Assembly (NCBI RefSeq): GCF_964275005.1
Contig: NC_092693.1
Span: forward strand, 27,271,173 to 27,335,172
Source of the DNA: Diadema setosum
Lineage: Eukaryota; Echinodermata; Echinoidea; Diadematoida; Diadematidae
Direction: 5' to 3'
DNA: 64,000 bases
The notes beneath the pieces were generated by a model. The model did not search any database and was not told the origin of the DNA. It was given only the letters and a program-made list of their open reading frames with translations. Each line of letters opens with the position of its first letter. The stretch's first letter is position 1. Both the position numbers and the translations under genes were made by a program. This document shows, in pieces, positions 14,201 to 29,300 of the stretch.

Positions 14201-14338
14201 TAGTACATTACACGCACGGTGTATTCAAGGATCACATGTGTGTACTATAGGCCTACTGTTGTTGTCATCTTTAAAACCAGGGAGGTTATTTCTCTCACCT
14301 CCCTATTAAAACTCAGTGCCGTGCATGCTAGCTGGTTT

Positions 14339-14386
<48 letters not shown>

Positions 14387-17300
14387 CTTCTTCTTCTGGT
14401 CCACTCTATTCATACCTTAGCTGAAGATTCTTGCAGATTGTGTGCATTTTGGATTTGTTTAAACATTGCAATTCGTTAATTTCATATAAGATGCCTCACT
14501 GGACAGAAGAAAGAGTAGCGTTATTAATATCCCTTTGGAGAGAATTTGCTGTACTGCTCACCTCCCTGGTTGTAGAATCGTACATACGGTGATATAGGAG
14601 ATTTTGAGCGGGGAAATCCACTTTCGAACCGCGAGCCAGGCAGAGTAATATTGCAAAGTGCGCATGCGTCAATTTTCGGACTAATTTCCCGAAGCAGGCT
14701 GTTCGAGCTGATGAAGACGCACATTCGCTCTATCGGGCTATTTTCTAAGACTGCAAAATGTCCCGCTAGTTTGAACTTCGGGCTGATGAAGACACGCCTA
14801 ATAATATCTGTAAATCTGAAATTTCGGTGGCCCCAAAAAGAAATGTTTTGGCCCTCAAATAAAGGGAATCATTACAATCAATTTTAAATCATAGTTGTTG
14901 TGTGCTTGCAAAAGTGTCACTTTTTGCTCAAATCTGACACTTATGAATAAAAATATCACTGAAGGTGATTAATACCCCCGCCCCGTGACGACAGTCTTAC
15001 CCAAGGAATGATCTTTCCTTGATCTTCTGCCATTTATATGCCGTTACCATGGCAACGCAGCTTCCAACACGTCCGAAAAAAATTTGTCTTCCACATCTTC
15101 CCACAAAGACTATTGTGTGTGCCACATTTCATAAGCTTTTGTCAAAAACTGAGGAAGTAGTTCAATCCACAAGATCTTTCCTTGATCTTCCGCCATTAAT
15201 ATGCTGTTACCATGGCAACGCAGCTTCCGACACGTCCAAAAAATATGTCTTGCACATCTTCCCACCAAGACCAATGTGTGTGCCACATTTCATGAGCTTC
15301 AGTCGAATAAAGAGGAAGTAGTTCAATCCGCAAGATTTTTCCTTGATCTTCTGCCATTTATATGCCGTTACCATGGCAACGCAGCTTCCAACACTTCCGA
15401 AAAATATGTCTTCCACATCTTCCCACCAAGATCAAGGTGTGTGCCACATTTCATAAGCTTTGGTCAAAAAACTGAGGAAGTAGTTAAATCCGCAAGATCT
15501 TTCCTTGATCTTCTGCTATTAATATGCCGTTACCATGGCAACGTACTTTCGGGTACTGTCAAAAAATGCGTCTTGCACATCTACAACCAAAGGCACACAT
15601 TTGTACCAAGTTTCATGGAAATTGGGCAAAAACTGAGGAAGTAGTTTGCAACACAAAATTTTCCATCATTTTGGCTCATAATATGTGAGCTGTTACCATG
15701 GCAACATACTTTTTGTCACCGTCAAGAAATGTGTCATGCTGACCTATATCCTAAGACAAACATTCAATACGAATTCCATGAGAATTGGAAGAACACTGAT
15801 GAAGCAGTTTTGCCATGAAGCATTTTGCCCTATATTTTACCAATAACATGCCGTTACCATGGCAACGCACTTTTTGCCACTGCGGAAATATGTGTCTTGC
15901 ACATTAACATATTCAGATGAACACCTGTATCTAATTTCATAAAAATTGATCACAAACTGTGGGAGGAGTTCGCGACGCAAGATTTGTACCCATTTTTGCC
16001 CATAATATGCCGTTACCATGGCAACGTACTTTTGGGTACTGTCAAAAACTATGTCTTGCACATCTACAACCCAAGGCACACATCTGTGCCAAGTTTTATG
16101 GGAATCGGTTGAAAACTGAGGAAGAAGTTCGCGACGCAAGATTTGCAACGGACCGACCGCCCGACCGACCGTCCGCTGATTCCTATATACCCCCTTCAAA
16201 CTTCGTTTGGCGGGGGTATAAAAATGTGTAAAAGAATGACATAACACAAATACAGTTGGGTAATGATGAAAATGTCAAATATTGGCCAAAAAGGTTCACT
16301 GGAAGTACTACAGTTTCAGAGCTTACCCGATCATGAATGCTTTGGAATGTTTTACATTCAATAACATTGATTACAATATATTAGGCCATAGTGGTATCCA
16401 TCACTCGCGAGAGTGAATGTCATGAAGTTTGTTCTGTGTACAATTCAATATTACTGCTAAGACACAATTTGATCATCACACACTACATGTAGCAGCGTTC
16501 GACACACCCACTTATGAACGGAGGAGGGGGCGCTTCCAGAATAAAAGTCAGTATACCAACTTTTAATATTTCACACTCTTTAATCTCAAAATACTACAAA
16601 GCAACTCGATATCCTGGCAAATTGCGCCAGCCAGACAAATTTCTTGTTAGATCTTTCTGATATAGAGCAAGCAAATTCCAAATGGCGGAAGACGAATGTC
16701 AGTTAAAGTGTACCAATACCTTGGAAATCAAACTTGTGTACAGCTAGAATACACAGAAAACAGCCATAATTTTCGTGATAGCCCCTGAAAGTATACATAT
16801 TTCGATGTTTTCGAGCTTTCGCCCGACAGCAAGTGCTGGTTCTAATCCTTATAGCATGCAGTGGGTACTGCGTACTTATTCAAATTCACGAAATAGTCTA
16901 TTTCAAGCCATTTTTGTTTTTGTATTCTCCTTAGAATTTATATTCAAACCCCAATAAATATAAATAAAAATTGAAGTGACACAAAATTCTAATATTTTGC
17001 AGAGGGCATGTCTCAAGTATATTCTACAAAATACAGCAAACATGATCCTCAGGGTATTGGTACATTTTAAAGGTGCTGTCAAGTACTTATGTTTTAGCGG
17101 AAAGTCTTGCAATAGCCTAGTCGACACAAGATTTAGTTATAATGTTCAAAATCTACCCAGTGTTTACAAGTTGTGATGCAAACTTATCTGCCATGTTCAG
17201 GAAACTGTCATCTTCAACTCACCTGTGCAAAGTCTGTAATGCCTATTCGCCCTGTTTGGTCATCTTGGAGCATGACCCACTCATGATCAGTGCTGTACTT

Positions 17301-20300
17301 TTTATCTAGAGATGGAGACAAAGTACATACATGAGGACAACCAGAATGAAAATTGCAAGACTTGTTATCATCTCACAATCAAGTACAATGTTAGCAAAAA
17401 TCCTAGTCCTTTTTCAAGTTTTTCAATTGTGACATGGCATGACAACAGGCCAACAACAGGAACTGCTCAACATTAAAGCAGAGTCCATCCCATCAACAGC
17501 TGATGTGCTTAAGAGTTCCTTACCCATAAACTTGAACTGGGGAAACAAAACTCTTTCTCATTTTGGTCATGACAAACTATTTCAATTAGATATTTTCTGA
17601 TCACATGCATGCCAAACTGAACTTGACACATCTCAGGCAACCTTGAATAATGTAAATAGAACCAACATCCTACAATGACCAACTAAGAAGTTTGGAACAA
17701 TGCAAAATGACTCATTTTCTGACTCCAGAGTGTCCATTTGAAACAGAAAAGGTATAGAAAAAGGACACTATCATTTCCTTATCATGACTGTTTTCATTAT
17801 CACTACTGTTAGGAGCTATACACTACATGCGTCTAGGATCATGGAGTATCACCATCATTAATAATTATATACAACTGTACATTAAATTCATAGTCTCATC
17901 TACTGTGTCAAAATGGGTCATATATTTTCATTCATTAATTTTTTCCATTTCCAACATAAACACAAACATTTTACAGAAATTGAATAGATTACATCACAAC
18001 ACATAATAAAAGATAAGTTTACAGAACATTTTAATTACCGGTATACTGAAATCCTGGAAATGGGGAGGAATGCTAACAAGTTAATGGTGGCAGAGGTTTG
18101 TTTTTGTTTTGTCTGCATTTCAGGGGTTATCACAACCCCATGTTTAATTCAGTGCATGGCCCACTTTTCAAAATATGCTGAAGTGTAAATCTATACAATG
18201 TCTTTCTCAGGACATTTTTTTTTTTTCATTTCAACAAATTTGACATCATACAATTGTAGACCTTATTGACAACACAACTTGAAAAGAGATCAAGCTCACC
18301 TGCATACTGATCATGCTCGCGTTATAGCTATGGAGCTACTTCACCAAAAGACTAAAGGTATTTTCACTAGTTTTTGCTAGTTTTGATGAAGACAATAGTA
18401 GCAGTTGGTGTGAGCAAATTTTTACAGTTGACCAGGCTGTTGAACGAAGCAAGTTTTTGAGATGGAGGTGTTCCTGTCACCATCGAAAAGCACAGTGAAC
18501 TTACTGGAAAGGTCAGCCGGGATAAGAAGTTTGCATTAATCCACTACAATTTTTGATGCACTAAAGGCAGTGAAAAGCACAGTTGCCACACTTTATACTG
18601 GCTGAGTACACTATGCACTGCACTGCCACTGCGCATAATCGGCTGTGACAAAGAGTGCAGCAGTCTTCGAATACTCAACTAAAAATTTTAATAAAATGCG
18701 ACATTCACTGGACGGGGTACTTCCTATTAATTGTTGCATCCATAAATGACACATTGACCTATCTGCACCATCAGCAGATGTAAACTGATGTAAGGAGACT
18801 AGTGGTAAAAAAAAAAACAAGAGACCCGCGGGTCTAGCGCTCACCTGACTATCGCAAGTTCACCTTTCACACAGTCACTAATCTAAATTATTCACAGCTG
18901 AGCTACTAAAATTTGACCAGGCATTCTCAAGTAGAAGATGAAAATGTACAATAAGGGCCCAAATTTTTTAAGATTCCTTAATTTGGGTGGATTGGGGCCC
19001 CCTGGGGCCCTCTGGGTGGGGCATGGTGCCCATTTTGATAAATTGAGATCCTGACCCCCTAGGGATGCTACCTGCCAAGTTTGACGAAAATCCATCATGA
19101 GGTTTTCAGGAAGAAGATGAAAATGTACAATTCAGGCCCCCATTTGGACCTTCCCAACCCCCCCCCCCCCCCACCTGCCCCCAAGAGGGGCACCTCTGCA
19201 TCTGCTATGAACAAACTACAGTCATTAATGTACTCACTCATAGTATTATCTTAGCTCTATAGCTTCTGATTCTAGAGAAGATTTTTAGAGATTCCGGGGC
19301 CCCTGGGTGGGGCATGGTGCCCATTTTCAGAAATTGAGATCCTAATCCCCTAGAGATGCTACCTGCCAAGTCTGGTGAAAATTGGTCATGGGGTTCTCAA
19401 GAAGAAGATGAAAATGTACAATTTAGGCCCCATTAGGACCCCTCCCCACCCCCCTCCCCTGGGTCCCAAGGGGGGCACCCCTGATTCTGCCATGAACAAA
19501 CTTGAAACTGCAGTCATCAATGTACTAACTCATAGTATTAACTTAGCTCTTTCACTTCTGGTTCTAGAGAAGAAGATTTTTACAGATTCCTTAATTTTGG
19601 GGGGTTTGGGCTCCCCTGGGGGCCCCCTGGGTGGGGAATGGTGCCCATTTTAACAAATTGAATTCCTAACCCCCTAGGGATGCTACCTGCCAAGTTTGAT
19701 GAAAATCGGTCTTGGGGTTTTCAAGAAGAAGATGAAAATGTAAAAAGTTTATGCACGACGGACGCCGGACGCCGGACGACACACGACGCACGACGGACGC
19801 CGGACGAAGGGCGATCGCAATAGCTCACTTGAGCCTTTGGCTCAGGTGAGCTAAAAAAGAGATAACAGGTTCAAACAACGATAAAGTAAATCAAACTGGT
19901 GGTGTGTGCATACCTCAACGACCAAGCGCTCTTTGGTATCTGAGGCACTTGTTGGCTGCTCTTAATTGCATTGCCTATGGTCGCTGGCTGCGCTGTGGCT
20001 TACTTTACCTTCCCCTTGCAACTGATCATTTCTCGGCTATGGTCAATAAGGTTTACTTCTAGATGGTCTATACACCTAACTACAGGCATACTCACATGCA
20101 TATATTGTATGTGGCAGTTACACATGTTGATCATGTAACAATCATCAACACTTGCAATGATGTAGATGGTGAAAGTGCTGGACAGCAAAATGCAGATCTA
20201 TAGATCTCATAGGAATGGATTTCAGTATAAAAGCCTGTGACTCTGTTCATCATCAACAGCACCCTGATGAAACTTACCAACCTAGGCATCAGGAATAACA

Positions 20301-23300
20301 ACCTGAGGTGCATAGATTCATTCCTTACCAACAGTAACCAACAAGAGGTAAAAGAAGGAATAACTTTCTACAAAGGCAAAGTCATATCTGGTGTACCACA
20401 AGGAACTGTATTCTGTCCACTTCTGTTCCTTGCATAAACACCAACAATTTTCCATCTAAGACACAGTCCAAGGTCCAGCTTTTCACAGAAAACTGCATGG
20501 AGCGTGTTATTAATACCACAGGATGCAAAGATTCTTCAGGACAACTTGAACACTCTAGTCAACTGAAAATCAGACTGGCAAATGTCTTTAAACATTTCTT
20601 GAATATTTCTCCATGAAAATCATCTGTTCCATCCAGACTAAAAACAAGATGGGCAACATTACCCTGGAAGAAGTTAAATACCATACATTTAGGAGTGGAA
20701 CTCTCAACAGAAAAACTAATGACATTGCATAATACAGCACTTCCATTCAGCCAAAACTGGAATATTGTTGAACTACCTATGAACCCCATCAAAAAAGTAA
20801 ACCAAGATTGGCTCAAAAACCACAAAATAGGGCAGCCAGATTTGTAACACCAGACTACAACCGGAACTCCAGCATCACTACATTGCTCAAAGACTTGAAT
20901 TGGGAATCCCTGAGGAGCAGACGTACCAAGTCCAGCTTACAAGTGAATATGAATGGAACCTTCTGGATTTCGAAACAAGAAAAGCACCCAGCCTTACTTC
21001 TTGTGAAACCAAAGTTGACGGTTTGTGCTATACAGTCAGGTTGCAGCGCGGTGAAGCTCAGCTCGCTGGCGCTGACAACTTTGACAACAAGAGGATATTT
21101 CTACACATTTCCCACAATAGTGACTTTTAGAAATTCTAACTTTTTTTTTCATACTATTCTGCCTGATTTGTATGTTTGTACCAAATGTAATGTTTCTTTT
21201 ATTCCCTTGCATTTCATCAACAACGAATTACTGTAATGTCCCTCTTGTCTTGGTGTCACTGTGAGTGTCCAATCTGTGTGTGGATGTATAGCTCTTCCTC
21301 TTTAACTGTTAATATCCTTTCATTTCATCATTTCTTCCTTATTCTCATCTGATTTTGATTCTAATTTTGATTTGACAGGGTTCGTTCAGGGACTGAAGAA
21401 ATTCACTGTGAAATTCATTAATCATGCTATTTTCTCAATGGTTTTTAAATGACTTTCTTTGTTGCCTTTCATCTCTTCTTCTATCTTTCCTCCCCTTGTA
21501 TCTTCTCTCCGTCATTTTTTTTTTCTTGGTGATATCCTACGAAATATTAAGCAAATAATCAACATTGGTGAAGGTGATGGGACAAACTATCACTTCCGAG
21601 GCGATCTGGATGTAGCTATCTTTCCGAAGCGCAGCTGAGGAAAGATAGCGTACACATTCAGATCGCCGAGGAAGTGATAGTTTGCCTCACTGCCTGAAAC
21701 TAAAAGTTGATTATCTGCTTTATATTCCACATCTAGGGTCCTAAAATATTCCCATTTTATTCCACATTTGAAACCGTTTCAGCTGTCTTAGGGTATCCTC
21801 AGGACTTGGGCTACGTAGTTTACTTTATGACGTATGCGCGCAGTTGACAAAACAACAAATTTGCTCCGCGCCCCACGCGTGGCACCGAAATAAAAGTGCG
21901 TTGCACTGTGGTCTATCACTTGACCCAGGTCAAATGATAGACCACAGTGCAACGCACTTTCATTTCGCCCATACTCAAAATTGTAAGTTATATCATGCGT
22001 TAGGACTGTGTCGACTAAGAGGTCAGCGAAACAAAATGACTATCATCATAGAGTGTAACAAACTTTTCTTCTCATGTGATGTGATGGGCAAAACTACGCT
22101 TCATCACGTGATCAGCTCTTGACCAATCCTATAGCAAGATTCTTAGTATATGGAATATAATCTCTTCTAATCGTACTATTTTACTTGTTATCCTTTCCTT
22201 TCTCTTCATATCTTTCGATAGGTTTTCGTCCTGTGATATCGACGCTTTCTTGATGTGTCCCCTTGAAGACACTTTACAGCTTTTTGGGGCTAGTTTCAAC
22301 CCAGGGAGTCATACAAGGTTGTACCACACCCGGCTGCCACTCAACTATTCAGCATGTAACATGCCAATTAGACTTTAATACATCGTGACTGCAGCTAAAT
22401 AAAGCACATTTCAAAATCTAAGTGCATTTGGTGCCGAAAGCCCCTACACACATTCACAACAACCAGTTATGGTGATTGTTTTATGTTAATGAACAGATAG
22501 AACAGTTCAATCTACAGCTTCACTACAGATGGTAACAATACAACACTCCACAGATAGGCATAGACACTAGATCTAGGCAACATGGAATATCACAGGCATT
22601 GAAAAAGTAATGGTAGTACCTTTCATGAAGAAATGGCATCTATAGACATCTAGTTAGGTATCAGAACTCGATATTCAATTAGAAAACTTTCTTTTTTTGC
22701 CAACTGATTCTAACAAAAAATATTTTGTCTGGTTAATTTCACAGCATTATGGGAATACATACAGTTTAGGAGAGTGGATCGTATGATCGGACGCTTTTTT
22801 TTTTTTCATGGCTCTGAATTTTGTACTCAGAGGATGAAATTGCAGCCAAAAATAACACCACTTATTCACCAAGTCCTGAAAATTACGAATTTAGCAAAAT
22901 TATGAAAATTTTTCACTCTGCCTTTTGGAAAATAGTGTACCCCTCTACAAAAAGTTATCTTTTAGTACAGTTTAAAATCGCATTATAATTCCAGACACAA
23001 TATTCCTTAAATGGAAAAATCAATGTCTTCCACATCTTGTCCTTGCATCAGAATCTCAATTCATACCCACAATTCACTGTACACATTCGTACCCAGCGCA
23101 CAACGAGAAAATCGGCAAATGAGGTTCAAATTTTGTATTGCACAGTAAAAGGTAACATGAACATTTCAAACTATTCAAGCGATAAAACCTTGTGATAAAT
23201 CGACATCTTCCAAATCTGAGGTAAAATGTGAATTTCTTAGCGTTTCTATATTTTTGTGTCACTTTTTTTTTTTCTTCGATTTCGGCCCATACAATGCTCT

Positions 23301-26300
23301 GTGAGGCTAGTCTACCAAGTCCCATGCATATTGAATGTCATTAGTATGCAGAGATGTGTGCATCTAGAATTACCATGCTGTCTGGTAGTACCATACCTGT
23401 ACAAAAAAAAAAAAAAAATTCCCACTTTTGACAACTATATCAATTAACACTGATTATTGATGAGTAATAGCTGACTAGTGTACAATTCAGTTGGAGGAAA
23501 TTTGAATATGATGTTGAATATTTGAATATTTGAATTTGAAAATGAATCAGTTTCATTAGATACATTATCAATTCTACAGTTAAGTTCCAGATTTTGGTCA
23601 AATTTGAACCCTCTGTACAAAATTAAACTTTACACAGGAACCAATGATGTGTATGTGAGTGTGTGCTTACAATGACTCTGAACAATAGACATGAATACCA
23701 CGAATATCACCTTTTAAGAGCTCTGCTGACTAGGCTTTTGGTCTCTTGCTCCAAGGCACATGAATGCTTTATCAGGCGCAGCGATACGGTGCAATTAACT
23801 CACCAAAAGCTAATGACCTCGAAGCCTCATTTGCATAAAGTAAACAGCTACTGTACGCACAACTGCTGGGGAAGTGTTTAAGGACAATCACAATATCTTG
23901 CCTCTGAAGCCATCAAATGATAATATCTATTCAGCAAATTGAAGGAGAAACTATTCTCTAACTGGCAATGTTAGCCCCCGTTTACAGTGCAGGGCTGGGC
24001 TGAGCCTGGGCTGAGCCAAGGCTGAGCCCGGCCTCAATTGTGGTACTCGGCCTCGCAATTCTGTCCATTTACAGTGGAGGGCTCGGCCCTGGCTTTTAAT
24101 TCAAACCTTTCAATATTTTGTCGTAGTGGCGCTCTACATGAAAACAAACGAATATAACTGCATTTGGCCCAGTTTGCGTTTACAGTAGCCATGTCTACAC
24201 CTATCCCAAAACTTCAAGTTATACTAACTACGATCGTAAAAATCCCTTCCCTTAACCACGACAAAACTTTGATGCCGTTCACACCTATATGCAGTTAGCA
24301 AAACTTCAAGTTGATGCTAACTACGACATACGGCACTGGCCCTGCAGAAACTAGAGCACACACTTTAGTGCGCGCAGGCAAACCTCAAATACGCGCAGCC
24401 TGAACTCCAGAGCTCATCAAAAATCCTTCATAAATTCCCCAAAATTCTCGGATTACTACCAAAATTTAATCATCTTTTACTTGTATTATTCTAAACCTTT
24501 CCTGCAAGTTTCATCTAAATCCGTTCACAACTTTTTGAGTTATTTTGCACATGGACAAACTAACTAACGAACGAACAAACAAACCAACGGAGGTAATATT
24601 AGCCATGTCTACACCTATCCCAAAGCTTCAAGTTATACTAACTACGATCGTAAAAATTCCTCACTAACCTCACTAATAGTTCCGCCCATAAAAGGTCACT
24701 CAAAACTACAAGAGCGTCGTGGTTAACAAAACTCTGTTCACATTTGTCGTAGTTTTAGCGCTCTGTGGGGGGCATTCCCAAAACCACGACGAAACTACAA
24801 CAAAACCCTAAGAAATCTTATGGTGTTGTCATGGTGTCTTCGTCTTAAGGTTTTGTCGTAGTTTTCAAAACTATGTGCGTCTACATCTACACTAACTTGA
24901 AGTTAAGGACTGTCGTAGTTTACAAAACTTCAAGTTTTGAAAACCTTAAGGTAAAGGGATCTAGATGTGAACCTCACTAGTGAGAAAAGCATGGGCCGAG
25001 ATTACCTCCAGAGCTTGGCCAAATCGCAGCCGTTTTTGGTACCGCATTTGGCCTTTTGCGCGTTTACAGTGAAAAGAAGGCTGGCTTTTTCACTCACTGT
25101 AAACGGGGTCCTAGTTTTGGGGGGTTTATTGAGGATAACCCTGTGAAAATAACATAGAAATTTAGCATCCAAAAAAGAAAATTTGGTCTCCATAAAAGTG
25201 TTAATTTTTCACATTTTTCTTAATTGCCCAAAAATGAAACTTTGGTATATGACTTGTGGTAGTATGTCCATACTGTGTTCCAAATATCTTTTCTGTAATA
25301 TTTGTCACACATTCATGTCGGGAAAAAACCGAGACCACTGTCATCTGTGATCCACGTAAAATCCATAGCATAAGCATTACGCAGTCCGATGTATTGGTTT
25401 TCGTGCTGCGTGAAACAGTTGAAGCACATTGCAGGGTTGGTCTATTACCCACTCACCACCGTGTGGACTGAAACTGAACCCTGTCGTCTTGCTCGAACCT
25501 GACATCGCTGATTGACTAAGCATGCACTGACCAGTCACGCCAGTAGACAATGCATGTGCAGGATGATGATCTAGTTGTGCATGTCCAGTATTTTCTCTAA
25601 AATTTGGTTACCTATTTGCTCTGATTTTAACCTAACTACTTATTGCGCAAACACGAAACTTCGCAGGTAGTGAGTCTGGGGTATACAGACTAGCAATATG
25701 TTAATCAAATTAACTATGCATGGTATATTCATGCTGTACCAGAGTTGTGTTGGAAACTTCATTTTTCATGAAAAAATGACATATTCCATCAACTTGATAA
25801 TGACATACGTGTATAATGTTAAGGACCTAGCAATTATTCCCCCTGCTTTCTGAAAACGGTTAGTCAAGTGCTCTTTCATTATGCTAGAAAAGTGGATTTT
25901 GGTGGAATTCCCTTTATATTTTCTTTGTTGGCCACACATAACGTCGTAACCTCTAGTATTCTCCTCATCCAGCGGTTCCAACACCAAAATTTGAAAAATT
26001 AATAACTTTTGCATCGATTGTCCGATTTTCCTCAAACTTTCACCAATGTGTTCTACTAATGTTGCTGCTTTCACTCAATCCACAGTTCTCTTTGGGTTTT
26101 GGTTTCCTTTAAACTTGATGGGTTCATCGTTCCAAGACTTATCTAAACCAATTTCAAAGCTGTAGACACTGGGTGCATGTTTAAAGTTATTTGTTAAACT
26201 ATTCCAGGGTTTCCTGATGCATATTGAACAAGTTTCTTCTTGTAGTGGTATGTGATCTAAAAATATGCAACATTTTACTATGTCCTCTTTTTTTTTTCCT

Positions 26301-29300
26301 CGTTTTGTTATCAGACCTATCAGGCACTACCTTTTAATCATATTTATGAAATAATCTAAATGCTTCAATCATACCACCTCTCGCCCGGTGGTAAGCTAAA
26401 GTTGGAAGTCCAAGATGCGTCAATCTCTGTTCATAAGACAGAGCTCTTATTTCATGTATCTGTTTTGTGGCTCTCCTTTGGACATTTTCTAAAGTTGTAC
26501 ATGGTTTTTTCTTTTTGTTTAATTCTTTTTTTTTTTCAAATAAGGACTCCACACTGCATGGGCATATGTATTCTAAATGAGGTCTTAGAAAGCTTTATAA
26601 AACAATAAGAAAATAAAATTATCCTTGTTTAAATATACAAATGTTCTTAATAAATTCATCAATTTATCCGCTTTATTCATTTGTAATTGAAAATGCTGAT
26701 CAAATTTAAGTGTAGAATCAACCATCACTCCAAGGTCCTTACATAAATCTACATGTGAGCGGTTATATACAACATTTCCAATATTCATATTACCTCTCAC
26801 CCGGTGGTAAGCTAAAGTTGGAAGTACATATGAAGAAAAAAAAAACAAAAACAAAAAAACCAGGAAATATTAATTTGCAAATGTGCCGTTGAATATATGC
26901 TTCCGAGATTCTAATTCTAAAATCGCGAATCGGTTAGAATGAGTATCCCAGAGATCGTCTCAAAGATTATGACAGTTCAACTCGTTTTTGGAGGTAATAG
27001 GGATAGCCACTTATGATATTCGGAACCATGCTATTACAATATGCAACATTTGCTTGCATTTGAACGATGAATGATTGACAGAGCTGCAAGCGTCACAGTG
27101 CATTTCCATTACTTCACCAAACTGCATATAGAAAACAACCTAGGTTCTAAGTCGTCAGGGCGCTCTTAACAGTCTTACTGGTTACAGCACCCCCACCCAG
27201 CCCAGGGTTAGAGGACAAGTTCACCTTCATGGATCAACATGTGGATTGAGTGAATGCAGCAATATTGATAGAACACATCAGCAAAGAGGAAAATCAGACA
27301 ATCTGTTTAAAAGTTATGAATTTTTGAAGTTTCTGCTCAGTCACTGCTGGATTAGAAGACAACTACAGGTTGTGATATCACATGTGTACAACAATATAAA
27401 GAAAATATAAAGAAAATTCAACAAATTATATTTTTACCTTTCTCGAATAATAAAAGAACACTTGACTTCCCTCTTTCAGAAGGCAAGGGGGAATAATATT
27501 ACGGTACCATTAACATATGTCAGTCACGAGTCAAGGAAATGTGCACTTTTTTTCAAGAAGTAAAATTTTGTGAAATTCTCTTTATATTTTCCTTATAAGT
27601 TATATTATATACATGCATGGTATTACCGGACACGCACATTTTTGCGTACTAATGACATTCTGTACGCGCGAGACTTCGTAGATTGCCTCACATAACTTTG
27701 TGTGGACCGAAATCGCAAAAAACGCGACATAAAAATGTCAAAACACGAAGAAATTCACATTTCACATTCAAATTTAATACAGTTGAGTGACCCGCACCTT
27801 GTCATAGTTAATATCTATGCATGTGTGAATCACATTTCGTGACTGGAATTCTATAAAATCCCACTCACATACAGGAAAAATGCTGAAGATTCCAATAGCA
27901 CCAAAAGTTCACTGATCGATATCGGAAATTTGTAGAGCTCTATCGTCCTCAAACGCGAACAATGCGGAATAGTTGTGTGCTAATAAGGGGCCCGCAACTT
28001 GTCACCCACGCATGCAGCTCTCATAGACAAAGCACGTAAAATAGAAGTTGGCGATTTCTCACAAGGACAAGGTTTTATTGCGTGAACTGTTCGAAATGTT
28101 CAAGACAGACATTTTACCGTAAAATACGAAATTTGAGCTTCATTTGCCAATTTTTTCTTTGTCATCCGCTCGGTGAGAATGTGTACGGTGATTTGTGGGA
28201 TGAATTGTGATTCTGGTGCAAGGACTAGGTGCGAAAGACCTCGATTATTCCATTACGAAAATCATGTCCGGTAATACAATGCGATTTTGCACCGCGCAAA
28301 AAGACAACTCTTTTTAGAGGGGTATGTTTAAAGCATACAGTATTTTCTTAAAACTGGAGCGAACAATTGACATAAGTAGGCTGAATTTGTAATTTCCAGC
28401 AGTCTGTGAATAAGTGGTGTTATTTTTAGCCGAAATTTCATCCTCTGAGTACGGAATTCAAAGCCGCGAAAAAAAAGCGTCCGGTAATTGGATCTCTACT
28501 ATCCTATATACCATTTTACGCATGTGACATCATACAATGTAGTCTTCTCATCCAGCAGTGGCTGTGCAAAATTCATAACTTTTGAACGGATTGTCCGATT
28601 TCCCCCAAACTTTCACTGTGTAAAGTTTATACTAATAATATTGCTGCTTTCACTCAATCCACATCATGTCTATGAAGGTGGACTTGTCCTTTAACTAGAT
28701 TCTATTGTTATTTCTAATGTTAGACCTTACATGTCATGGCTTAACTGCAGAATACCCCGCACAAAATATACTACTACATGTACATCGTTGGCGAGCCAAC
28801 GACCTACGATGTGAATTACCCCCTGCCCCACGGACGGTGTGATCGTTGGTCTGCCCGCAGCCATCGTCCGCGCCAACGCAATGCGACTCCACAATTATGA
28901 TTGTTGGTTCAGCCAACGCCAACGATCTGGCTAGGGAGAGTACAATAATACACATCCCTGGTCCCACGGGCCGGGATGATCGTTGGTCAGCTCACAGCCA
29001 ACGCCAACACAATGCGGCTCCATAATTATGATCGTTGGTCAGCCAACGCCAACGATCTGGCCACAGATAGAGTACAATACCTACATACCCCCGCTCCCAC
29101 GGGTCGGGATGATCGTTGGTCAGCTCGCAACCAACGCAAACGCAAGGATCACAGACTTAGTATTATTAGATTTTTCTAGATTTGACAGAAATATCCGTCT
29201 TATTATGTACCCCCGCTAAAATTGAAACAAAAAGAGGTAAATTTATTTAGTCATAAAATGCATTTATATATCTCAATAGTTCTAAGTCTATAAGTAGAAA

